A stretch of DNA of 18,649 nucleotides from Phoronis ovalis. Its lineage: Eukaryota; Phoronida; Phoronidae. The position numbers and the translations under genes were made by a program. Shown here in pieces: positions 1 to 16,000 of the stretch. Under the pieces are notes generated by a model. The model searched no databases and was not told the origin of the DNA. It saw nothing but the letters and a program-made list of their open reading frames with translations. The stretch's first letter is position 1, and every line of letters begins with the position of its first letter. The stretch lies in assembly GCA_028565635.1 (NCBI GenBank), contig JAOXYB010017619.1:1-18649 (forward strand), written 5' to 3'.

Positions 1-111
1 TTTCATCTCGCAATAATAGCTTTTGTTTTTGTCGGATCATCTTCATATTTGGTACAGGGTAAGTACTTGTCAAAGTAAAAGTCGGGCATAAGTTTGACCT
101 CGATTACTTCC

Positions 112-136
112 AACATGGCCGACTTGTGGCCATGTT
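112..136. repeat. Dyad (hairpin) inside repeat copy 1
   Basis: Arms AACATGGCC (112-120) and GGCCATGTT (128-136) are perfect reverse complements separated by the 7-nt loop GACTTGT. The equivalent site in copy 2 keeps a 6-bp stem (440-445 with 453-458). Confidence 0.7.
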
Positions 137-911
137 TGTACCTGTGAGTGGATGTTACATTGCGCCCATTTCAGGAAAGACGAAGCGATTACTGGACAAT
201 TCAAAGGTGGATTCACGTAGGCCATAGGTTGGTGGGCGTATTAGGCCATGCTACATTTCAAAATGACCTTGAGAGGTAGGTCAAATGCCGATGCGAATCT
301 TCGACATTTTTGTGCGTAATACTTTCTTTGTCGCGCAATAACTGGTTAAGTTTTTATCCGATCGACTTTATGTTTGGTACAGAGTAAATACAGGTCAAAA
401 TGCAGACCGTCAGTAATTTCCATGTGGATTGCCTTCAAGATGGCCGACTGGCGGCCATGTTTTTTCCTGATAGTGCACGTTACGTTGCGCCCATTTCGGG
501 AAAGACGAAGCGATGACTGAATGATTCGAAGGTGGATTCGTGAAGGCTATAGATTGATGGGCGTATTAGGCCAGGTAACATTTCAAAGTGACCTTGAAAA
601 GTAGGTCAAATTCTGATACGAATCTTTGACATTTTTTGTTGTTCATAACATTTCTTTGTCTCGCAATGACTGCTTCAGTTTTTATCGTATCAGCTTTATG
701 TTTGGTACAGGCTGAATGCTGGTCAAAGTGCAGATCGACTGCGATTTTGACCTGGATAACTTCCAAGATGGTTGACTGGTGGCCATGTTTGTTCACTAGA
801 TGCTGGCTCGCAATAACAGCTTTGGTTTTTGTCGGACCATCTTCATATTTGGTACAGGATAAGTACTGATCAAAGTGCAGGTCAGACATAATTTTGACCC
901 CAATTACTTCC

Positions 912-936
912 AACATGGCCAACTAGTGGCCATGTT
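912..936. repeat. Dyad (hairpin) inside repeat copy 4
   Basis: Arms AACATGGCC (912-920) and GGCCATGTT (928-936) are perfect reverse complements. The centre contains ACTAGT, itself a palindrome, so almost the whole 25 bp is symmetric. It is the positional equivalent of the dyad in copy 1, which suggests the symmetry is a property of the ancestral unit. Confidence 0.7.
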
Positions 937-1195
937 TGTTCCCGAGAGTGCACGTTATGTAGTGCCAATTTTGGGACAGACTAAGTGATGACTGAATTCA
1001 CGAATTTAAGGCCACTAGGTTGGTAGGTGTATTAGGCCAGGTGCAATAGATGGCTTTACAACTAAAGAAACTATATCATATGATGGGCATCTGTCTGCAC
1101 CAGCAGACCTCTTGTTATAATGTGTGTTCCTGAAACTTTATGATCCTTTATCGAACAAAATCCATTGAAACTTATTCTGGCTGATTTTATTCCAG

Positions 1196-7363
<6,168 letters not shown>

Positions 7364-7770
7364 ACTAACAGCAGTTGGGCTATTGTATTCTACTGATTTA
7401 ACAATATTGATTAACACAAGCTATACATATGTTGCATCTTTTGTCTATTGATCTTATGTCTTACAAATTGGCTTGTTATGTGAGTGCATGTAAATATGGA
7501 ACTGGATTTAATGTGTTCATGTGTAACATGCTGACACAGCTGGTTAGAACAACTGCTTTATTTAGGATATCGTTATTCTAATGAGTTTATGAATTGTTTT
7601 TGAATTTTATTAGTATTCTTGTTTTGTGAGAGTAGTCTAACCACAAAAGCATTGCTAACTATTGTTGTAATATTTTTTAAAATGTTTTTCGTTAGCATTT
7701 GTTACTGACAAACCATGGGCATTAGTGAACTTATTAGAATAAAGAATTAAACTGATTGTAAAAAGTTTGA
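7364..7770 (+). other. Probable USP7 3'UTR
   Basis: The region from the stop codon to a little past the first good poly(A) signal is AT-rich with no exon-like frame. The end is inferred from AATAAA at 7738 and a following GT-rich stretch (cggttgttctg). Confidence 0.55.
7738..7743 (+). terminator. Candidate polyadenylation signal for USP7
   Basis: This is the first AATAAA after the stop codon, 375 bp downstream, with a GT-rich element about 35 bp further on. Other AATAAA hexamers, for example at 8435, could serve longer transcripts. Confidence 0.5.
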
Positions 7771-8420
7771 TGAAGCGGTTGTTCTGACAAGCTGAATGAC
7801 GGTGCCTCTATTACTTTATGCTACTCTATATGTACCATACTTTCTTTGTTCATGTCTATTTATGTGTTATAGTTCTAACATTCTGCAGACACTGATAGCT
7901 AAATTTAGTCAACATGTAGTGTGCTACATTGACCCAGTCAATCAGATGATTGCAAAGTATTTCTCATGTAAAATTATGTAGATATGCTTCTTTTTTCTCA
8001 TTTTATGTCATAAAAGGGGACTGAATTTTATGTATTTTAAAGTGTAACTCAAGTTTGTTGTAATTTTTAACTATAGTCTGTTCTCTCATATTTTGGATCA
8101 AATTCTGTCTTGAGTGAAAACACTTAACAAACATTCTGCTAGTCAGTCACGTCTCTTTGTTAAACTTTTAATCCTGCAATAGCCCCGGAGTTACTGATAG
8201 ACTAGATAAATGTCTCACTAGGACACAGGTTGTTTGAGCTGATTTCAAAAATTGTCTAGAATTTATACAAACCCTTTAAACAGTTTTCTTTACACTGCTG
8301 TAGATTGTATTTTGAATTGTGCTTATTGTGTATGAAACAAGAAAGGTCACATGGTAAAAAAAACACTTTATGGCGAGATTATTATAGTTCATTCAGGAAA
8401 TCGCAGATTAGTACTTTTTT

Positions 8421-8444
8421 AACCTTTATCCAATAATAAAGGTT
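8421..8444. repeat. Small perfect stem-loop
   Basis: AACCTTTAT (8421-8429) pairs with ATAAAGGTT (8436-8444) around a 6-nt loop. The overlap with an AATAAA hexamer (8435-8440) may be chance in AT-rich DNA. Confidence 0.5.
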
Positions 8445-9022
8445 TTCATATTTTATGATACCAGTTTAACAAGAATATAATGTCTTGATAATCATGTTTT
8501 TGGCTTCTAAAGGACAAGTATTTGAAAATATTTTTACCTGGATTTTCTCAAAAGACAAAACTGGAATAAAAAGTGCATGCTAAATACAATCGTATGTATA
8601 TGAACTGGTCTCATTGGTTTCAAATATCCTTGTTTGATATGAAATAAGAGCTGTTAAAAATACTTAATAATAATTTAGGTTGCAAGAAAAAGTGCTGAAT
8701 AAAATAGATATATTTTGAGACTTAAGTTTATAACAAAATGTAAGTAAAATATTTCGAAAATAATTGACCTTTGTATTTAGCCTTTTTTATGTTTGATAGT
8801 ACAATTTTGATGACAGATCTGGATAATTCTTGATTACTCGAGCAGTAACTCTTAGCCTGTCCTTGCCTGTTTACTTGTTCTCAGGTATTGTATAATAGGA
8901 TTTTGACCCTTTTAGTATGCAGTCAACCTAGCATGGCCATTGTTGTCTCATATTTGTATGTTCTATAGGTATTGAAGACTAGTTAATAAAACATCTTACA
9001 AACTGGTAAGGTAACTGTAAGT

Positions 9023-9054
9023 GGTGTAGGGTAATTGGCTAATCGTACTACACC
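9023..9054. repeat. Small stem-loop
   Basis: GGTGTAG (9023-9029) pairs with CTACACC (9048-9054) across an 18-nt loop. No function is known. Confidence 0.4.
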
Positions 9055-9940
9055 AAAATGTCGATGATGGCAAACTATATTTATATACATGTGTAGGCGA
9101 ACACCCCTAAATAACATGGGCTATTTAACAGCATGGTACTACTGGTTTTTAAGATTTGTCTATAGTTGTTAAGTAATACAGCTCATGAATATACTTGGTT
9201 CACAGAAAGTAGTAGCATTATGTAACTCACAGGCTCAGGTATGTTCTATTTGTCTTGAATATTTCTATTGGTTATTTCTGTTCCATGTTTTTTTTTGTAT
9301 TTATGAAATTGAAACTGAATGTTTTCATTATAATTGTTTTAACTCAAAGTCTAGTTCTTGTGAATGTAAAAGCAATCACTTATGAAAAATAATAAAAAAT
9401 GTAATTATTGCTAAATTCTGGATTAATAGTTGTATGCTGTTAGATTAAAAATCCAGTGGTCCTTCTCTTTCTTCTACCTAACATGGATTGGCGACTTGAA
9501 CTTCAGTAAAACAAAGCAGTGGTGACAATGCAGTCTAAGTAGCTTTTAGAAACTACTGTCATGTTTCTAACTACATGTCTGATAAAATGCAGATTTGCAG
9601 CAGTATTAAACTGGTTGCTGACTGCACTTTCTCTAAGTTGTTACCTATTATGTTAATACGTGACTGAAACTTTTAAACAAGGTCCCACTTGGCTAGAAAT
9701 CTGGTTCTTCCTAGTGGTCCTATCAGTATAAAAAAGTTTTTTCTCGATTTGTTTTAATGAAACGGGAGCTGCTATGGTGACTATGATTTATGCTTGAAAA
9801 CAGGATGTCTAACATTTTAAACGTGAAATATCGTGTCGGGATAATTATTTTTGCGAATTTTCGGTCTGGAAGCAGTAACTACTTTATTTGTTTTGGAGCT
9901 CTTTAGTATTGGAGATAATATTCTCTAACCTTTAACCCCA

Positions 9941-9948
9941 TGACGTCA
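9941..9948. promoter_or_regulatory. Perfect CRE palindrome upstream of the BAIAP2-like gene
   Basis: TGACGTCA is the full consensus for CREB/ATF binding and ends 81 bp before the proposed start codon. A weak TATA-like stretch (tataaaaaag) lies at 9727. Whether transcription starts between them is unknown. Confidence 0.4.
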
Positions 9949-10028
9949 TTAACAGGGTGGCAAGCAGTGAGCAACATGTAGAATTTCTACTTGTAATTTT
10001 TCTACGAATCAGCCAATAAGTGACTAAA

Positions 10029-10091
10029 ATGGGTAGCCACACTCAGCCTACTAGTGACAATTTACATAGAGTTACTGAAGGAATATATAAG
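10029..10091 (+). CDS. BAIAP2-like exon 1
   Basis: The 21 codons begin MGSHTQPTSDNLHRVTEGIY and end with Lys at the GTATGC donor. The HRVTEGIYK end is the family signature. A GTG nine bases upstream is in frame but there is no reason to prefer it. The intron position after -YK is, as I recall, the same as in vertebrate BAIAP2. Confidence 0.9.
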
Positions 10092-13000
10092 GTATGCGCA
10101 TTTGAAGACAAATTTAGAGATTTTTCCGATGAAAACAAGGAACAAGCGGGGGATTTATATGGGAATTTTCTATTACACAAGTATTACAGGCACAGTTCAC
10201 TTTCTCCACCTCTACACGGTCTACACATTTTCCAGAATTACTAGCGTTTATTTTTTTGAATTAATGACCATCCTTTTTATAAAATCAACAATAATCTGTT
10301 AATAAAAGTTAGCAGGTTCCATAAATAAACTGGAGTCATCAATATGTCATTGTCAATCCAGAGAGCCTATAGTATAGGGCCACATAGTATAGGGCCAAGG
10401 ATGCCTATTATCTGAGACTAATATAACTAAATTTTACTAGTGTTCTCATTCAGTAGTGTGAACGTATGTATCGTTTAAACAAACAGGAAGAAGATCTTGT
10501 AATTACACGTTTAGTATTTCTTCAGATACCTTGTACTGATTTATATCAAACTATATTTCTTTACCCTATTCTCATTATAATAAAGCTGTTTGTTGTTATC
10601 ACATTGCATGTATTGATTGTCTTTTAGAATTTGGGCGAAGCCTTTAATCCCAGATTGAAGCACCTGATATCATCAGGAAGAGCTTATCAAAAGACTCTGC
10701 AAAGTAAGTATTGATAATAATTAGGAATTAACTTGAATAAATGAAATCAAACAATGACACATCTTTATCATAAATGCTATTTAATTATTTCTTAAATGTG
10801 TCATGAACTGTGGGTGTGACATTGTTTTCTTGTATTCAGTATAATGAATAAATTTGGGAGAAATTGTTATGTAGAAAACTGCCTGAAGTTTATCTTTAAA
10901 GCCAAATGCTAGAAAAGTGTTTAATTATTTCCCTTGCACTAAATGGTGGTTGATTGATTGGCTTAAACCTGTTTGTAGTGTTATAAAGTGCTGTTATCAA
11001 ACTGTCAATAAAATCAACAAAGTAAAGTTCAAAGCTAATATATGTAAAGTCATCACACCCAGTAACCAGTCACAGCAATCAAGGTAACATGGCCATGTAT
11101 TATGTTAACAGTGAACCTTACACTTGATAATAATAGTCGTGTCATATAACTCTATTGTCTTATATGAGATAAGAGGAAGTATATTTGAATGATTCAGTTT
11201 GGGAGGTATTGTGTATCCTGTCATTTGTTGTTTTAATAAAGGACATCTTGTATGTTATCTCAACAAATTGCTTAACTTCAGTTTTCTCTGATTAAAGTTT
11301 TGTTACAGATTCGCTATTCAAATTTTGCTACAAGACTATCTAGACCTTTTATGAGCAGTTTATGCAAGTACAGAACAGATATTGTGAAATATTAAAAATG
11401 CTAGTTTGTGTTAATGATGTCTAGACACATCACCTATCAAATTCTTTTAGGTTAATATTTTAGTTCTTATTTTCTAAGGCATAAAAAAGCACTTTTAAAC
11501 ATTATACATTTTAGTGGAAAAAACGTGGTTTATACAATGAAAATGGAAGGCCACCATGAAATAGGCCTTGCTCAGTAGATTTTTCCTTGGCTAGACTTAT
11601 TTTATTTTTAGTGATGTTATGTTTGTAAAGGGAATACTAGTAAGGGACATTATCACAAATATACCATTGGTAGTCAGCTTGTACAACTCTTGATGGTGCC
11701 ATCCTCTCCCGGGGTATTATCTGCTTGGCAATTTCCTCCTGATAACATTTATAAGTGGTTTACATACGCCTTTAGTCTTGTTTACTTTTCGGCTGGTCAA
11801 AGGTATAAAAATACCAAAATTGTGCAAAATTACCTTTACATTACAGATATATTCCCCAAAAGATTAAATGCTTTTACCCAAAAATTTTAAGTGCCTCAGA
11901 TCAAAAATATTAAGAATCATAAACATATTTGCTGTTGTCTGAAACTTGGAATTTCCTGCTTTAGTGTGGTTAGCACTGAGTGCACAGATTTATTGAAAGC
12001 ACAGCATGTTTTCTAAGATTACTACCATTTACTGTTTATTGTAATAAATTGGGGATTCTGTAGAGTATGATTGTGTAATAGTAAATAGTAGTAATGCTTT
12101 CCTTTTGTAACAGAAGTTTACCCCAGGGAAATTAATTCTTAAATATTCCAAGACATAGGTGCTGCCCTTATGGGGTATGTTTTTAGCCTATTTGGTAGCT
12201 TGTGTCAGTAAATTTTAGGTAGAATTAACTTCCCTTGGTAAAATGGTAGTTTACATGTCACATTTTTCAAAAATACTTTTTAATCCAGGAGAGGGTGATG
12301 ATTTTTCTTTTTCATTATTTTACAATTTTTTGCAAAATTTCAAAAATCCAGCTACTTGTAAGGATCGCGCTCTCTATCGCCACCAACACTTAATTAAGTG
12401 AAATAGTAGTGCAAGTATACCATATTTTTCAGCAAAATAGGTAGTTCAGGTATCTCATGTTTTACCAATCTTAAACTTATTAATTCCTTGAGAAAACCTT
12501 ATTTTTCTAAGATATAACTGTTCTATAATTGATGCAGTGGCATATATTTTGTGAATATAAGTTCTTTTCTACATATATTTTTTAATTTATCCATTTAAAG
12601 ATTTAGGGCACTTCAGTAATTACTACCAGAAACTTTATTAAAATCACTTGTCATAATAAAAGGGCATTTTGTTGCACAGGAAATACTCGATACTTTTATT
12701 AAATGGAATATATTTTATTTTGGTAAAACAAAAATACTCTTTTGAATAAACCCTTATTTTTTATAATTATGTCTAAAATCAGCAAATCATAATTAAGAAA
12801 CAAGGGACAACTATTAAATAGTTAGTATCTTTAATAAAGCCATCATGAATATGGTTAAGTTGTGCTGGAGAGTCATTGTCATTGTTTGTATAAGATTATC
12901 TTTCTTGCAATTATGCCATTACTCAAATACCTGATACATACAACCAAACATTCCTGGAATAGTCTTCTCCTATGCATGTACAAAATACCAGACATGGGTG

Positions 13001-16000
13001 ATTATGTGAGCAGGTAGATTGTTAACTTCGTTATGCAATATCATGCATGTATGTTGCTGTTTTGTTTTTCCATTACACTGACACTTAACAGCTTGTTTTT
13101 CATTATTGAAATGTATTAAAATTCTCAGCTCACAGTAATAGCTTGTATGAGAAATAAACAGGTTTAGAAATTTTTACATAAAGCTCTGTTGTGAGTTCTT
13201 TCTGTTTTCAAAAAAAGGAAGACCCTTGCCTTCAAAAAAAGAAAAATTAAGGTTTCTCTGTTAAGTTTGTAAAACGCACCAGGTTATTTCAACATTCTTG
13301 TTTTACATTAAACACTGTCACTATGTATTGTTATTTTTTGCCACGATTAATGTAATTGTTTATTTATTTTGTTTCTCTTCTTAATGTTTTTTGTTGCTTG
13401 TTATTACAGGTGTCTCTGCCTGTTCAAAGAACTATATCGATGCCTTGTTTGGTTTGGGTCACGCAGCAGAGCAGGCAAATGGAGCGGCAAAAGATATAGG
13501 TAACATGAAAGAATTGACGCAATTTCTGCCTTTTATAGACCAAATATAGAGTGCATTATGTCCTTACTCCTTTCCCTGTTTATCTCTTCCCATAGTTTAT
13601 TTATATTATATAATAATGTTACAATTATTTTTGATTTTCTTGATTATAAATAAAACATCTTTATGTGCATTGCAAAGTGTGTGGACTTGTTACATGCCTC
13701 TGTAAAACTGTTTTCAGAAATATAGGTGTCATGCCTATGAGCTGATCAATAGCTTGGTTAATCTATGATACACCATTAGAGTAAAAGAAGCCACAGTAAA
13801 TCAATTTTAGTACACCTGTTGTACAATCATATATACAAACCTGTTTAGTATGCCACATTACTTGTATTGTGTAATAATGACTGGTATTTGCAGCTGTTTT
13901 AGCAGTCACTTTTATACTGCTGCAGCAAATATCCAAGTTGATATAAGGAGATGTGATGAACAGGGATATAGAATCTTAAATATCCAAGTTCATATAAGGA
14001 GATGTGATGAACAGGGATATAGAATCTTAAAGGATGCAAGTAGACCTAGGGTCTGGCGGTATCTTGGGTCAATTTCTTTCATTTGCAGTTTTCTTTGATT
14101 TTCGATATATTTTCCTGGTATCTAGCTAGTAATTTTGAAGATATTTTTATGGTATGACCTATATATTCCACAGTACAGTTATAAAAATATTTTACATCTG
14201 AAAGTGCGTATCACTGAACACATGATATTACTATACGATAATTTGCCCCTTCGTAACAGAGGTTAGGCAGCGCAGCCCCAAGAAAAATAAGCTAAACAAA
14301 TTAATACAATGTTAATTATTGGGGGAAACAATCTTTTTTAAATGCTTATGAACTGTGGATTTTATACGTCAATTTTTGGGTTTGTTTGTCAACATTTTAT
14401 TATAAAATAAAAAGTAAGCATCCAGAAGAGCGAAATGTCTTTGGTGTGGTTAAAAAGTGACACTACCAAGGAGAGCTGTGCTCACATGTTAATTCTGCTA
14501 CTAAACTGACAAAATTTAGGATCCTATCCTTTATACTAGAAATATTTAGTAACAAAAGCTTATTTATCATAAAACAAAATTTTTTAGAAACCTGATTGTT
14601 TATCATTTGACATTTTTGTATAAAAATGTTAACATGATGACATTATTTGTTACATGTATTTAGAAAGTTGAGGCCATGACCTGATTGACATTTATTTGTC
14701 TTTAAAATTAATCTCCCATTGGCAGATCTTATTTTATTTTTTCTCAAGCTGTCTCTTTGAATGGAATTTCAACATCATAATACTTATCATTTCCAAAAAA
14801 TTAGTAATTTTGTAATTTACAATTTATCACATTTTCTTAAAAAAAGTAATTATACAATTGCTATATCAACTGTTTTCAAAAGACTTTATGAACAAAATAG
14901 TTTATTCATTGTCTCTCCACATTTCAAAGAAATCGCTTAATTACTATTGTCACAGTTATAGGCAAATCAATAGGATAACTATACACATATTTCAGCAGTG
15001 GTATGATATTGATAGCCAATACCCTGCTTTCAATAATATACATGTCAGGCCTGCCTAACCAACATAGACTCGAACCATCAATCCGCACTCACGCACCTGT
15101 TTCTTACCATTCGGACCCTTTTTCCGGGCTTTGCATCGAAACTCCTGCTACTCCAACTGATTTACGGAGACTCGAACAACAGGTCCAAGTTTCCAGAAAT
15201 GTGTACCAGTTTCTGTGCGAGTCTATGGAACTGACAGTTAATAGAGTAACAGGAATTTCAGTGCGAAACCTGGAAAAGGGTCCTAATGGTAGGAAACAGG
15301 TATGCAAGTGCGAATTGATAGTCGAGTCTACGCTGGTTAGGTAGGCCTGCATATGGCATTCCAAGACATAATACTAACTAGAAGCGCCTTTTAGCAATTT
15401 TTAGTGTGTGTCTGTGTTTATCCAGCGTTATTAACAGCCAAATCGTACTATATCTTTATCGCGGATATAAGAGTAGTTGTGCCGCGGGTTTCTACTGACT
15501 TATATATGAAGTATTAATTTTACATTTGATAATGTTTCAGCAGCTTTAGTGAATAGGGCCAATATTTTTTTAAAATACAATTACAATTAAAGTAAGATGT
15601 TAGATTCATTTTGGCTTTATGGCATAATTGAGTATTATGCATAAAAATGTGTGTTTTACTGTATTCATTTTTTGCAGGAACAGCACTTTTACAAATTGCA
15701 GAAGTTCATAGAGAAATACAGAAACAAGTAGAAGAAAATGTAAGTTCAAGTATATAATAACATATGGTAAAAGGTCTCTCTCTCCCCTCTCATTGAGTGC
15801 TCTTTTAAGTAAAAACAACCAAACAGGAGAAAAGAGAAATTTGATGAAACTTATGCCTGCAGTGAGGTTGCATTTAATTGAGCCCTTACGCCATATTTAG
15901 GACCCCATGCACATATATTACTGAAGCCAGCTCATAAGTGACAATTCCAAATTGCTTTTAGTCCTGATCAGTGAACTTATTATGAAAGTGAAAAGCCTGC

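Larger units (their letters stand above)
1..1050. repeat. Tandem array of four ~326-bp repeat units
   Basis: Four head-to-tail copies of one unit are recognisable by eye. The shared motif cgcaat recurs at 9, 334, 662 and 809, followed each time by a similar stretch containing TTTGGTACAG, then GGTCAAAG or a variant, a TGGCC...GGCCA dyad, GCGCCCATTT, GGCGTATTAGGCC and a TGACCTTGA-AGGTCAAA block. Spacings are 325, 328 and 147, so copy 3 (about 659-803) lacks its second half, and copy 4 fades near 1047. The copies are clearly diverged by substitutions and small indels. Short open frames here, including a minus-strand one that shows the same peptide twice, are products of the repetition. The array sits in the USP7 intron upstream of the first visible exon. 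It could be a satellite or a tandemly amplified transposon fragment. Confidence 0.85.
7771..10028. other. Intergenic region between USP7 and the BAIAP2-like gene
   Basis: AT-rich DNA with several AATAAA hexamers and only short open frames (7796-7981, 9185-9385) that resemble no protein I know. Two small perfect stem-loops lie at 8421-8444 and 9023-9054. The right end should hold the promoter and 5'UTR of the downstream gene; upstream non-coding exons cannot be excluded. Confidence 0.6.
13500..15677 (+). other. BAIAP2-like intron 3
   Basis: A 2178-bp intron (GTAACA to TTTGCAG). It contains a 51-bp tandem duplication at 13930-14031 and a palindrome of about 300 bp at 15047-15348, each described separately. 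The remainder is plain AT-rich DNA. Confidence 0.85.

Noticed and set aside
566-922. 118-codon minus-strand open frame with an internally repeated peptide
   Set aside because: It lies wholly in the tandem repeat array; the repeated peptide simply reflects two copies of the unit. No start context or known domain is seen.
7796-7981. 61-codon open frame downstream of USP7
   Set aside because: Hydrophobic low-complexity translation of AT-rich DNA, with no family match and no splice or promoter logic.
9185-9385. 66-codon open frame, considered as an upstream exon of the BAIAP2-like gene with a donor at 9239
   Set aside because: The BAIAP2 N-terminus is complete from the ATG at 10029 with an in-frame stop just before it, and this peptide resembles nothing in the family.
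11690-11890. 66-codon open frame in intron 2
   Set aside because: No homology recognised; the length is expected by chance.
15060-15180. Possible tRNA gene on the minus strand
   Set aside because: B-box-like motifs are present, but no acceptor stem, anticodon arm or T-stem pairing can be drawn.
15003-15364. Open frames of 113 codons (plus) and 86 codons (minus) considered as a domesticated transposon gene
   Set aside because: They coincide with the palindrome and mirror each other; no catalytic motif or known fold is visible.
15606-15818. Minus-strand open frame over BAIAP2-like exon 4
   Set aside because: Antisense of the strongly conserved IAEVHREIQ exon.
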